This document shows, piece by piece, positions 20,869 to 32,058 of a stretch of 64,000 bases of DNA. Within the stretch, counting starts at the first letter, position 1; the number at the start of each line of letters is the position of its first letter. Below the pieces are notes generated by a model. The model was not told where the DNA came from, did not search any database, and saw only the letters and a list, made by a program, of their open reading frames with translations. The position numbers and the translations under genes are program-made. Source of the DNA: an uncultured Dokdonella sp. (GTDB taxonomy: Bacteria > Pseudomonadota > Gammaproteobacteria > Xanthomonadales > Rhodanobacteraceae); the NCBI GenBank assembly GCA_934526015.1, contig CAKSZY010000002.1:124001-188000 (forward strand). Reading direction: 5' to 3'.

Positions 20869-22287
20869 TCAATCGGGATCGGCTTGCAGCGAAGCCGGCG
20901 GGCTCGCCGGCGCCTCCGGCGCCGCTGCCGGGGGCACATAGTCGAGCTGGTAGGGCGGCGCGAACCAGAACGGAATGCGGTGGCGGCGCGCGTGTCGCGA
21001 AGGGTCGGTCGCGGTTGAGCCCGCGTTCCAGGTGACCACCAGTTCGTGCCGACCCGGCACGAGGCCGCTGGTCGGCACGTAGGCGAGCAGGCCGCGCAGG
21101 CCGAGGTCGCGCCGCTCGCTGAACTCGGCCAGGGCCGCGACATCCAGCGCCCGGCCATCGAGCGACATCGCCCACAGGCCGGCGACGCAGGCACGGCGCA
21201 CCCCCGGATCGGCCGACGGCGGGCAGCGTTCGCGCAGCAGCGCGTTGTCACGGTCCGGAATGTGGGGCAGGAACACGCGCAGGAACGGCGCGTCGATGAA
21301 GTCCGCCGGAATCATCGGCACGCGCAACAGCCGGTCGCCCTCGCCGCGCAGGTTTTCGTAGTGTGCGCTGCGGATGCCTTCGGCGACATCGCCGGAAGAT
21401 TCGAAATCGTAGCTGCCGATCGGCGCGAACTCGCGGGCGATGCCGGTCTGCAGCACGCCGATGACGCTCGTGAACGACACCAGCATGCCGAACATCACCG
21501 AGAACACCCGTCGCGGCAGGTTGCTCTCGAGCACCAGCTGCACAGGAGCGATCCAGCTCTGCGGAAACAACCATCCCTGCACGCGGTTGAAGGCGCGCAC
21601 GCAGCGCGCCAGGCGCGGTGACGGCGGCGTTCCCGGCTTGCGCCGGAATGCCGTTCCGCGGTCGAGCAGGACCGGCAACAGGACCAACAGGAAGTACACG
21701 CCGGCGAGCGCGCCGAGCACCTGCTTGGCGCCCCGTTCGGACAGGCCGAAGACCCGCACGACCAGGTCGGCGATCACGAACATGCCGAGCAGGACCAGGC
21801 CGATCATCAGGATCGACAGGGCCACCAGGCTGACCACGGCGAAGATCACCGAGGCAAAGCGGTCGGCGGCATCGATCGCCGTGCCCGGATCGCGCAGGCG
21901 CAGGCGCTGCTGGTCGCGGGTGATCGGGCCGAAACTTTCCACGTGCTCCCAGCGGATGCCGCCGGGGAACACCGACTTCAGGCCGATCAGGCCGACCCAG
22001 TAGGCGCGCGCGACGAGGTGCACGAGGAAGGCGCCGGCGAGGGTGTAGCAAAGACCGATGGCGAGCGGAAAGCCGATCGACACCAGGTCGCCGAACGGGC
22101 CGTCGAGATGGACGGCGGCACCGGCCCAGCGTTCGAACAGCCAGCCCGGCAGGTTGACCAGGGCGACCAGGCTGATGCCGGAGATGATCAGCTCGAGTTC
22201 GTCGGTGCGCTCGCGCAGGCGTTCGAACGCGACCCGTGGCTGCGCCGCCTGCGATTCCGTGCCGACCGTCCCCTGCCCTGCCGCCAT
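20869..22287 (-). CDS. Multi-pass inner membrane protein, unknown function
   Basis: A 472-residue protein with hydrophobic segments at about residues 33-50, 66-95, 145-175, 186-208 and 260-280, then a soluble C-terminal part of about 190 residues that is probably periplasmic. No family is recognised. The tail contains a domain reading TSGLVPGRHELVVTW near residue 415, which resembles a beta-sandwich, and ends in a Pro-Ala-rich stretch. The ATG at 22287 gives MAAGQGTVGT. The gene lies upstream of the Rieske oxygenase with about 90 bases between them; functional linkage is not shown. The aminotransferase gene is divergent. Confidence 0.7.
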   Translation of the reverse strand: MAAGQGTVGTESQAAQPRVAFERLRERTDELELIISGISLVALVNLPGWLFERWAGAAVHLDGPFGDLVSIGFPLAIGLCYTLAGAFLVHLVARAYWVGLIGLKSVFPGGIRWEHVESFGPITRDQQRLRLRDPGTAIDAADRFASVIFAVVSLVALSILMIGLVLLGMFVIADLVVRVFGLSERGAKQVLGALAGVYFLLVLLPVLLDRGTAFRRKPGTPPSPRLARCVRAFNRVQGWLFPQSWIAPVQLVLESNLPRRVFSVMFGMLVSFTSVIGVLQTGIAREFAPIGSYDFESSGDVAEGIRSAHYENLRGEGDRLLRVPMIPADFIDAPFLRVFLPHIPDRDNALLRERCPPSADPGVRRACVAGLWAMSLDGRALDVAALAEFSERRDLGLRGLLAYVPTSGLVPGRHELVVTWNAGSTATDPSRHARRHRIPFWFAPPYQLDYVPPAAAPEAPASPPASLQADPD

Positions 22288-22538
22288 GCCGCCGCCCCGT
22301 CCATCGCAAAGCGCGCAGTGTAGCCGCGCGCGGCGCGCGCATCGCGGGGCAGAAGGCGGCGGGCAGGATCGCCGCATGTGCCCGGCGCGGGCGCAACGAC
22401 GCCACGGAACCGCCGTCGCGGTTTTCAACCGAGCCCTCGCCATGCTACCCTTTGCGCACGTTTTTTCAATCCAATCAATAGCTAACGATGCAGGCCCGCG
22501 GCCGACACGGTGCGGGCCTGCGTGTCTGGGAGATCGCC
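22288..22538. promoter_or_regulatory. Divergent intergenic region; AT-rich patch and leader hairpin before the aminotransferase gene
   Basis: This 251-bp gap has no gene. Positions 22459-22489 are unusually AT-rich (TTTTTTCAATCCAATCAATA) for this genome. Right after it is an inverted repeat CAGGCCCGC (22491-22499) and GCGGGCCTG (22512-22520) with a 12-base loop. The hairpin ends 18 bases before the aminotransferase ATG at 22539, close to its ribosome binding site (GGGAG at 22527-22531). It could therefore modulate translation or act as an attenuator, but no T-run follows it. A TACCCT at 22446-22451 is a weak -10 candidate. Confidence 0.45.
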
Positions 22539-24050
22539 ATGAATGCCTTGCAGGTGAAACTTGACGAGATGCGCGCGAGCGGCGGAACGCGACGCACGCC
22601 GGGTCTGTCCGACGAGGCCGTCATGGCGCTGGCCGGCACTCATGCCGACCTCGCCGAAGCCATCGATGCCGCGCACGCGGCCTTCCTCGAACTGCGCTCG
22701 AGCGATCCCGGCTTCCTTGCCCTCGATGAAGCCGCCCAGATCGACACCGTCCAGGCCGGCTACGTCAATTTCTATCCGGACGACGGCGTGAACCCGTATG
22801 TCGCCCTCGCCGCCCGCGGCCCGTGGATCGTCACCCTCAAGGGCGCGGTCATCCACGATGCCGGCGGTTACGGCATGCTCGGCTTCGGCCATTCGCCGAA
22901 GGCGGTGCTGGAGGCGCTGGCGCGCCCGCAGGTGATGGCCAACGTGATGACGCCGAACCTCGCGCAGAAGCGCTTCGTCGACACGATCCAGCGCGAACTC
23001 GGCCACACGCGCGGAGGCTCGCCGTACGCCCGGCTGCTGTGCCTCAATTCCGGTTCGGAGTCGGTGTCGCTGGCCGCGCGCATTGCCGACGTCAATGCCA
23101 AGCTGATGACCGACACCGGTGCCCGCCACGCCGGCCGCGAGATCCGCCGCATCGCCGTCAAGGGCGCGTTCCACGGCCGCACCGAGCGGCCGGCGCTGTA
23201 TTCGGATTCCTCGCGCAAGGCCTACCAGCAGCACCTGGCGAGCTTCCGCGACGAGCGCAGCCTGATCACGGTGACGCCCTACGACGTGGCCGAACTGCGC
23301 CAGGTGTTCGCCGACGCCGACCGCAACGGCTGGTTCATCGAGGCGATGTTCCTCGAGCCGGTGATGGGCGAAGGCGATCCGGGCCGTGCCGTGTCGGTCG
23401 AGTTCTACAACGCCGCGCGCGAACTGACCCGGGCGCACGGCAGCCTGCTGCTGGTCGATTCGATCCAGGCCGGCCTGCGCGCACACGGCGTGCTGTCGAT
23501 CGTCGACTACCCCGGCTTCGCGAACGTCGAAGCGCCGGACATGGAGACCTACTCGAAGGCGCTCAACGCCGGCCAGTATCCGCTCTCGGTGCTGGCGGTG
23601 AACGAGCGCGCGGCATCGCTGTACCGCAAGGGCATCTACGGCAACACGATGACCACCAACCCGCGCGCCCTCGATGTCGCCTGCGCCGTGCTCGAGCAAC
23701 TCACCCCCGCGCTGCGCGAGAACATCCGCATGCGCGGCCGCGAATTCGTGCAGAAGCTGCAGGCGCTGGCCGCCGAGCTGCCCGGCGCGATCACCAAGGT
23801 GCAGGGCACCGGCCTGCTGTTCTCCTGCGAGCTGTCGCCGGCATACAAGTGCTACGGCGCCGGCAGTACCGAGGAATGGCTGCGCGAACACGGCTATGGC
23901 GTCATCCACGGCGGCGCCAACTCGTTGCGCTTCACCCCGCACTTCGCCGTCGACAGCGCCGAGGTCGACCTGCTCGTCAACGGCGTGCGCCGCGCGCTGG
24001 TCGAGGGTCCGCGCCTGAGCGACACGCCGAAGCAGGCCGCCGCGGCCTGA
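22539..24050 (+). CDS. Atypical class III PLP-dependent aminotransferase
   Basis: A 503-residue fold-type I aminotransferase of class III (ornithine/4-aminobutyrate type). The conserved segments are there but altered: NSGSESVSLAAR replaces the usual NSGTEANEAA, LLLVDSIQAGLRAHG replaces DEVQTGxGRTG (a Glu to Ser change next to the PLP-ring Asp), and the PLP lysine is in ETYSKALNAGQYPLSV. Length exceeds the usual 400-450 because of an N-terminal extension of about 70 residues. The ATG at 22539 follows GGGAG. Substrate cannot be assigned; the divergence from ornithine and GABA enzymes makes a simple label unsafe. No partner genes are next to it. Confidence 0.82.
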   Translation: MNALQVKLDEMRASGGTRRTPGLSDEAVMALAGTHADLAEAIDAAHAAFLELRSSDPGFLALDEAAQIDTVQAGYVNFYPDDGVNPYVALAARGPWIVTLKGAVIHDAGGYGMLGFGHSPKAVLEALARPQVMANVMTPNLAQKRFVDTIQRELGHTRGGSPYARLLCLNSGSESVSLAARIADVNAKLMTDTGARHAGREIRRIAVKGAFHGRTERPALYSDSSRKAYQQHLASFRDERSLITVTPYDVAELRQVFADADRNGWFIEAMFLEPVMGEGDPGRAVSVEFYNAARELTRAHGSLLLVDSIQAGLRAHGVLSIVDYPGFANVEAPDMETYSKALNAGQYPLSVLAVNERAASLYRKGIYGNTMTTNPRALDVACAVLEQLTPALRENIRMRGREFVQKLQALAAELPGAITKVQGTGLLFSCELSPAYKCYGAGSTEEWLREHGYGVIHGGANSLRFTPHFAVDSAEVDLLVNGVRRALVEGPRLSDTPKQAAAA

Positions 24051-24094
24051 GCTTCGCGAAAGCGGCGAAGCAGCGGAGCCGGCCCCGGCCCGGA

Positions 24095-27000
24095 TCAGGA
24101 GCCGGCGCGCGCCGGCAATCCTTCCAGCAGGGTCCGCACGGCGGCGTCGAGCTCGCTGTCGATCCCGCGCTGCGCCTCGCCGAGCGGACGCTCGACCGCC
24201 ACGTCGACCGGGCGCGGCGCCATTTCCATCGGTTCGCCATCGGCCGTGGTGATGGTGATGAACGGCAGGCGCAGGATGCTGCCGTCGAGCATGCGCACGT
24301 TCGAGGTGTAGATGATCCAGCCGGCAGTCGACTCGCCGACGATGCGACCTAGGCCGAGGCGGCGATAGCCCTCGCTGAAGTCCTCGCCATCGGAAAGGGT
24401 CATGCGGTTGGTGACGAGCACGGTCGGTCGCTCCAGCGACCGCTGACCGAGCACCGCCCTCGCCGGGGCCGGTGCGTGGCCGCGAAAGGTCATGTCGAAA
24501 TACCCCCGCCTGGACAGCACGTCGAGTGCATGGGCATTGACGAAGCCGCCGAAATTGTTGCGCACATCGACGACGACGCCGTCGCGGGCCGCATTGCCGG
24601 CATCGAGGTCGAGGTGGAGGCGCTGCAGCGAATCCATCGACATGTCGGCCATGTGCACGTACCCGAGCCGGCCCGCGCTTGCACGCTCGACGTAGGCACG
24701 GTTCGAGGCCACCCAGGCACGATAGGCGAGTTCGCCTTCGGCGCGCGAGTCGACCGGTTTCAGGCGTGCCTCGAACGGCTTGCCGGAACGGCTGAAGCGC
24801 AGCACCGTCTCGCGGCCGACCGTGTTGTCGAGCAGGCGGTCGAGGCTGTCGTCGGCGGCGATGGTCTCGCCGTCGACGGCGACCAGCACGTCGCCGGGCA
24901 CGATGGTTCCCGCCACCTCGGCCGGTGAACGCGGCAGGATCGAAGCGACCCGCAGGCTGCCGTCGCGCTCGTGGGCGGCACGCTCGAAGCGCAGGCCGGT
25001 GCGGCCGCTCGTCCGTTTCGGCTGGTCCGGCGCGCGCACGCCGAGGTGGGATGCGTTCAACTCGCCGATCATCAGGTTGAGCAGCTCGCGCAGCACCTCG
25101 GGCGAAGTGGCGCCGGCGATCCGCGGCGCGTAGATCGCACGCAGACCGTTCCAGTCGACGCCGTTCATCGCCGGATCGTGGAAGGCGTCGCGCAACCAGC
25201 GCCAGCCCTGCTCGAACAGGGTCTGCTTGTCGGCGTGGAAATCGACGTCGAACTCGGCGCTCACCGCGATCGCGCGCGCCTTGCCGTCGTCGAGCTTGAG
25301 CGTTGCCGGCTTGCCGCCTTCGAGGTAATGGATCGACTTGCCGTCGCTGCTGAAGCGCGCATGCGACTTCGCTGCCGCACTGGCGGTGAGCTGGCGCGGC
25401 ACCGGCGCTTCGTCGGCGAGTTCATCGACCGGATACAGGTGGAGGTTGCTGCGCCCGGCCGCGACCGCGGTCAGCAACAGCGACTTGCCGTCGGGACTGA
25501 CCTCCAGCGCATCCACATCGAGACCGATCGGCAACAACGCGAGGCGCTCGCGGATTCCGTCGGCCTCGATGCGCACCGCGCTGCCGGCGGATTCTTCCGC
25601 GGCTGCGACCGGCGCGTGCCTGGTGTCCGCGCTGGCCGGCTTCTCGCGATCCGGCAGCCCCGGTGGCGTTTCCTGGTCGAACAGCGACCGGAACTCGGCC
25701 TCGCGGAAGCGCGGCACGCGGGCGACGAGATCGACACGCGCGACCTGCGCCGCTTCGGTGCGTTGCCCGGTGGAGAAGTACAGGGCCTTGCCGTCCGGCG
25801 ACCAGGCGATCGAGTCCGCGCCGACGTTGGCGAGGAAACTCGCCTGCACGGCGTCGCCGCCGCTGCTCGGCGACACATGGGTGTGGCGGAACATGCGTTC
25901 GCCGTGGGCCTGCCAGGCGATCCAGCGGCCATCCGGCGACCAGGCGAACGGACGATCGGAGCCGAGCGGGCGCATGAGGTCGATGTTGCCGCGGGCGACC
26001 CGTCGCTCCTGCCCGCTGGCGAGATCGAGCACGCGCAGTTCGACGCCGTCGCGCACGAATGCGATGCGCTTGCCGTCCGGGGAGAACTGCGGTCGTGCAT
26101 CGATGCCCTTGCCGCGGGTCAGCGCACGTTCGCTGCGGTCGCCGAAATCATGCAGGTACAGCCCGCCCTCGCCGCCCCGCTCGGAGGCGTACACGAGACG
26201 GCGGCTGTCAGGCGCCCAGGCCAGGTGGAACTCGGCTTCGCGCGTGCGGGTGACGCGGTCGCCGCGACCGCCGTTCTCGCTCGAGGCGGCGAACACTTCG
26301 CCACGGGCGATGAACGCCAGCTTCTTGCCGTCCGGCGATACCGCCAGTTCGCTGAAATCGCCCTGCAGCACCTGCCGCTCGACGGCCGGCGTGCTCGCCG
26401 CGCCACGCAGCCGGACCTGCAGGGGCCGCGCCTCGCCGCTGGCGACATCGAATCGCCACAGGCCGAAATCGCGCGCGAACGCGATCGTGCGGCCATCGGC
26501 CGAGATGGCCGGCCACAGCAGGCGGCCGTCGCGGAAGCGGGTCACCTGCGTGGCGGCGCCGTCGCGCGTCGTCCGCCACAGGTTCTCGGCACCGTCGCGG
26601 TCGCTCATGTACCAGATCGCCGCGCCGTCGGCGCTCCACATCGGCCACAGCGCGCGCGCATCGTCCGGGGTGATCCGGCGATAGCGTCCGTGCCCGTCGT
26701 CGGCGAGCAGCCAGAGCGCGCCGACCTCGAGATGGCTGTGACCATGCCGCCACCACTGGCGCTCGCCGGTGCCGTTGCCGGTCAGCACGAGTTCGCGCCC
26801 GTCCGGCGACGGTGCCGCGCCTTCGTGGTTGCGATAGTCCTCGCGCGAGACCGGCATCGGCGTGCCGCCTCGCGCGCGCACGCGGAACACGCCGGCCATG
26901 CCGCCAACGTTTTCGCGCGCCGAACTGAAATACAGCCATTCACCGTCGGCCGACCAGGCGCTGAGATTGTCGTACCCGTCGTCGAAGGTGATGCGCTCGA

Positions 27001-27301
27001 CGCGTCCACTGGCGAACTCGAGGACGTGGATGTCGCCGTTGCCGGTACGCGTGGAAACGAAGGCCAGGCGCCGGCCATCCGGCGAATACAGCGGCCGCGA
27101 CTCGACCGCCGCACCCGGCACGAGCAGATGCGCGTCACCGCCGCGTGCCGGCACCACCCAGATGTCGCCTCCGGAGACGAAGGCGATCTCGCTGCCGTCG
27201 GGCGACGGCGCCGGCTGGGTCAGATAGGGCGCGGGAACCACGTCCGTGGCGGAAGCAGTGACGGATGCGGCCATCAGCAGGATGGCGAACAGGCGATTCA
27301 T
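24095..27301 (-). CDS. Tricorn-like protease, S41 family, exported
   Basis: A 1068-residue exported protein with the tricorn layout. A signal peptide covers residues 1-18 (MNRLFAILLMAASVTASA). A beta-propeller region follows with many PD40/WD40-like repeats (SPDGSEIAF, SPDGRRLAF, SPDGKKLAF, SPDGRWIAW), about residues 25-620. Then come a tricorn C1-like domain, a PDZ-like domain (DVLVAVDGETI) and an S41 serine protease core. The core has DVRNNFGGF and TLSDGEDFSEG, where the Ser before Asp matches the tricorn nucleophile, and GRIVGESTAGW. Archaeal tricorn degrades peptides from the proteasome; here a periplasmic peptidase role is inferred. The start ATG at 27301 is fixed by the signal peptide. 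Confidence 0.92.
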   Translation of the reverse strand: MNRLFAILLMAASVTASATDVVPAPYLTQPAPSPDGSEIAFVSGGDIWVVPARGGDAHLLVPGAAVESRPLYSPDGRRLAFVSTRTGNGDIHVLEFASGRVERITFDDGYDNLSAWSADGEWLYFSSARENVGGMAGVFRVRARGGTPMPVSREDYRNHEGAAPSPDGRELVLTGNGTGERQWWRHGHSHLEVGALWLLADDGHGRYRRITPDDARALWPMWSADGAAIWYMSDRDGAENLWRTTRDGAATQVTRFRDGRLLWPAISADGRTIAFARDFGLWRFDVASGEARPLQVRLRGAASTPAVERQVLQGDFSELAVSPDGKKLAFIARGEVFAASSENGGRGDRVTRTREAEFHLAWAPDSRRLVYASERGGEGGLYLHDFGDRSERALTRGKGIDARPQFSPDGKRIAFVRDGVELRVLDLASGQERRVARGNIDLMRPLGSDRPFAWSPDGRWIAWQAHGERMFRHTHVSPSSGGDAVQASFLANVGADSIAWSPDGKALYFSTGQRTEAAQVARVDLVARVPRFREAEFRSLFDQETPPGLPDREKPASADTRHAPVAAAEESAGSAVRIEADGIRERLALLPIGLDVDALEVSPDGKSLLLTAVAAGRSNLHLYPVDELADEAPVPRQLTASAAAKSHARFSSDGKSIHYLEGGKPATLKLDDGKARAIAVSAEFDVDFHADKQTLFEQGWRWLRDAFHDPAMNGVDWNGLRAIYAPRIAGATSPEVLRELLNLMIGELNASHLGVRAPDQPKRTSGRTGLRFERAAHERDGSLRVASILPRSPAEVAGTIVPGDVLVAVDGETIAADDSLDRLLDNTVGRETVLRFSRSGKPFEARLKPVDSRAEGELAYRAWVASNRAYVERASAGRLGYVHMADMSMDSLQRLHLDLDAGNAARDGVVVDVRNNFGGFVNAHALDVLSRRGYFDMTFRGHAPAPARAVLGQRSLERPTVLVTNRMTLSDGEDFSEGYRRLGLGRIVGESTAGWIIYTSNVRMLDGSILRLPFITITTADGEPMEMAPRPVDVAVERPLGEAQRGIDSELDAAVRTLLEGLPARAGS

Positions 27302-27474
27302 GGACACTCCGCAGGCAGCGAGGCTGCATGCTCGCACGCGCAGGACCGCTGCCGACCGTGCCCATCGTTGGGGCCGGTGCGCCGGCGGGGCCCGGCAGAG
27401 CCGCACCTGCTTCGAAAACGGCCGCGATGATTGCCCGCAAACGGACTGCCGATGGAGCGTGCGCAGCGCGCGGC
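27302..27474. other. Intergenic gap accD-tricorn protease
   Basis: A 173-bp gap between accD and the downstream protease gene, both on the minus strand. I see no gene, terminator or convincing promoter in it. Confidence 0.4.
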
Positions 27475-28338
<864 letters not shown>

Positions 28339-28391
28339 CGCGGGATCTCCGGTATTTCGTGGCGGCGCTCCTGCGAGCGGCCGCGCCTGTG

Positions 28392-29201
28392 TCAGGATTT
28401 CGGGTGGCCGTCGAGCGCGGCGCGGATCGGCGCCAGTGTGTCACGGGCGATTGCCGCCGCCGATGCCGCATCCGTGGCCGTGGCCAGCCGCGCGACCAGC
28501 GCACTGCCGACGACCACGGCATCGGCCAGTTCGCCGACCGCCGCCGCGGTGGCGGCATCGCGCACGCCGAAACCGACCGCGACCGGGATGCTGCCACCCT
28601 CGCGGATGCGCGCCACGCGTGCGCGCACGGCCGCGGTGTCGAGATGATCGGCGCCGGTGATGCCGGCGAACGAGACGTAGTAGAGGAATCCGCGCGCACG
28701 CGCGCGGATCGCCGCGAGGCGTTCCTCGGTGGTGGTCGGTGCAACCAGGAAGATCTGCTCGAGCCCGGCGTCGACGAGCGGCTGCAGGGTGGCGGCTTCC
28801 TCGACCGGCACGTCGACGACCAGCACGCCGTCGACTCCGGCGGCGACCGCTTCGGCAGCGAAGCGTGCATGGCCGTGGATCTCGATCGGGTTGAGGTAGC
28901 CCATCAGCACGACCGGCGTGTCGGCGTCGGTCGCGCGGAAGGTGCGCACCCATTCGAGGATCGAGGCGAGGCCGACACCGCGCGCGATCGCGCGTTCGCT
29001 GGCGTGCTGGATGGTCGGACCGTCGGCAACCGGATCGGAATACGGCACGCCGAGCTCGATCAGGTCGGCGCCGGCAGCGACCAGCGCATGCATGACGGCG
29101 ACGGTGGCTTCCGGCAAGGGATCGCCGGCGGTGAAGAACGGCACGAGGCCGGTGCGGCCGCGCCTGCGCAGTTCGGCGAAACGGCGGTCGATGCGGTTCA
29201 T
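28392..29201 (-). CDS. trpA: Tryptophan synthase alpha chain
   Basis: A 269-residue TIM-barrel enzyme that cleaves indole-3-glycerol phosphate to indole and glyceraldehyde 3-phosphate and channels indole to TrpB. The catalytic residues Glu49 ([19 protein letters not shown]) and Asp60 fall at exactly the standard positions. VAVGFGVRD and DAVVVGSAL near the C-terminus form the phosphate site. The ATG at 29201 gives [11 protein letters not shown]. It follows trpB by about 100 bases, and accD follows. No attenuator-type leader is seen in the trp genes here. Confidence 0.97.
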   Translation of the reverse strand: MNRIDRRFAELRRRGRTGLVPFFTAGDPLPEATVAVMHALVAAGADLIELGVPYSDPVADGPTIQHASERAIARGVGLASILEWVRTFRATDADTPVVLMGYLNPIEIHGHARFAAEAVAAGVDGVLVVDVPVEEAATLQPLVDAGLEQIFLVAPTTTEERLAAIRARARGFLYYVSFAGITGADHLDTAAVRARVARIREGGSIPVAVGFGVRDAATAAAVGELADAVVVGSALVARLATATDAASAAAIARDTLAPIRAALDGHPKS

Positions 29202-29304
29202 GCGGCGGCGCCGGGACGGAATGCGGGGAATGCGCGCAGGGGCACGCCGGCGGCTGCCGCCATCGGGCCGCGCAGGGGAGGCGTGCGCACGCCGACGGCC
29301 GGCA

Positions 29305-30540
<1,236 letters not shown>

Positions 30541-30572
30541 TGTGTCGTCCAAGCCTGTCGCGTTGCCCGTGT

Positions 30573-31187
30573 TCAACCCTTCACCGCAGCGACGAATTCG
30601 CGCATGCGCTGCACGTCCTTGATGCCCGGTGCCGATTCGATGCCGCTCGACACGTCGACTGCGTACGGCCGTGTCTGCGCGATCGCCGCGGCGACGTTGC
30701 CGGCGTCGAGGCCGCCCGCGAGGATCACGGGCCGGTCGAGCATCGGCATGCGCGACCAGTCGAAGCGGCGCCCGCTGCCGCCCTGCTCGCCGGCGGCATG
30801 CGCATCGAGGAGGAAAGCGCTGGCGCCGGGGTAACGGGCCGCATAGCTTGCCACATCCGGCTGCGAAGCCATCGCCACCGCCTTGATCCACGGCCGGCCG
30901 GCGCGCGCGCAGTCCGCCGCGGCCTCGCTGCCGTGGAACTGGACGAGATCCGGGGCGACGATCGAAACGACGTTCGCCACCCAGGCCGGATCGTCGTCCA
31001 TGAACAGGGCCACGCTCGTCACGAACGGCGGCAGGCTGCAGCGGATCGCGTTGGCCGCCGTCGGCTCGATGAAGCGCCGACTCTGTCGCGTGAAGACGAA
31101 ACCGAGTGCATCGATGCCGAGCGCACAGGCAGCCTGCGCATCGGCTGCGCGCGTGATCCCGCAGAACTTGATGCGTACGCGGCTCAC
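30573..31187 (-). CDS. trpF: Phosphoribosylanthranilate isomerase
   Basis: A 204-residue TIM-barrel isomerase of tryptophan synthesis. The general base Cys9 is in [25 protein letters not shown] and [10 protein letters not shown] form the phosphate-binding region. The start is GTG at 31187, which overlaps the truA stop as GTGA. The order truA-trpF-trpB-trpA is typical of Pseudomonas and Xanthomonas relatives, where trpEDC are at another locus. Confidence 0.95.
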   Translation of the reverse strand: MSRVRIKFCGITRAADAQAACALGIDALGFVFTRQSRRFIEPTAANAIRCSLPPFVTSVALFMDDDPAWVANVVSIVAPDLVQFHGSEAAADCARAGRPWIKAVAMASQPDVASYAARYPGASAFLLDAHAAGEQGGSGRRFDWSRMPMLDRPVILAGGLDAGNVAAAIAQTRPYAVDVSSGIESAPGIKDVQRMREFVAAVKG

Positions 31188-31954
31188 GGCAGGCTGGCCT
31201 CGTCCGGCAGGCCGGCTTCGCGCGGGTAGCGCGGGCCGATGAAGCACAGGCCCGCGGCCGGCGCGGTCGGCCCGGCCACGCCGCGATCGCGGCCGGCAAG
31301 CAGTTCGGCCAGCCATCCCGGCGGACGTTCGCCGCGCCCGACCGGCAGCAGTGAACCGACGATGTTGCGCACCATGTGATGAAGGAAAGCATTCGCCTGG
31401 ATGTCGATGTCGATGCGATCGCCCGCGCGCACGACCTCGATCGCATGGACGTTGCGGAACGGCGTGCGCGCCTGGCAGGCAGCGGTGCGGAAGGCGCTGA
31501 AATCGTGCTCGCCGACCAGCGCCTGCGCGGCGGCGTGCATCGCATCCGCGTCGAGCGGCTGGCGTTCCCAGGCGACATGGCGCGCCTCCAGTGCCGGACG
31601 CGCCACGCGGTTGAGGATCGCATAGCGGTAACGCCGCGCACGCGCGCCGAAGCGCGCATGGAAATCGTCGGCCACCTGCACGGCCCAGCGCACCGCCACG
31701 CTCGACGGCAGGTTCGCATTGGCGCCGAGCATCCAGCCGCGCAGCGGGCGCGCGGCCGCGCTGTCGAAATGCACGACCTGGCAGCGCGCGTGCACGCCGG
31801 CATCGGTGCGTCCCGCGCAGGTGACCTCGACGCCATGGTCGGCCACCGTCGACAGCGCGCCCTCGACCGCGCCCTGCACGGTCGCGCCGTGACTCAGGCG
31901 CTGCCAGCCGAGGAAGTCGGTGCCGTCGTATTCGATGCCGAGGGCGATGCGCAA
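31184..31954 (-). CDS. truA: TruA, tRNA pseudouridine(38-40) synthase
   Basis: A 256-residue TruA that modifies positions 38-40 of the tRNA anticodon stem. The catalytic Asp51 is in [34 protein letters not shown] is the conserved C-terminal motif. The start is TTG at 31954, with GGAG eight bases upstream; it gives [17 protein letters not shown], which matches the family, and no ATG or GTG is available nearby. It is translationally coupled to trpF. A strong terminator lies just upstream, after fimV. Confidence 0.93.
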   Translation of the reverse strand: MRIALGIEYDGTDFLGWQRLSHGATVQGAVEGALSTVADHGVEVTCAGRTDAGVHARCQVVHFDSAAARPLRGWMLGANANLPSSVAVRWAVQVADDFHARFGARARRYRYAILNRVARPALEARHVAWERQPLDADAMHAAAQALVGEHDFSAFRTAACQARTPFRNVHAIEVVRAGDRIDIDIQANAFLHHMVRNIVGSLLPVGRGERPPGWLAELLAGRDRGVAGPTAPAAGLCFIGPRYPREAGLPDEASLP

Positions 31955-32012
31955 GGGACCGGCTCCGCGCCGATGGGGGTTGTGGAGTATCCCGCGACCG
32001 GCGCGGAAACGA

Positions 32013-32038
32013 CGAGGCCGGGATCGCTCCCGGCCTCG
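32013..32038 (-). terminator. Terminator after fimV
   Basis: A perfect 11-bp stem (CGAGGCCGGGA / TCCCGGCCTCG) with a TCGC loop, 20 bases after the fimV stop on the minus strand. There is no long T-run. It separates fimV from the truA-trp genes. Confidence 0.7.
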
Positions 32039-32058
32039 GCATGCGACACGCGGCAGGC

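Noticed and set aside
24971..27430. Long plus-strand open frame opposite the tricorn-like protease gene
   Set aside because: Shadow frame; the minus strand encodes a complete S41/tricorn protein with a signal peptide.
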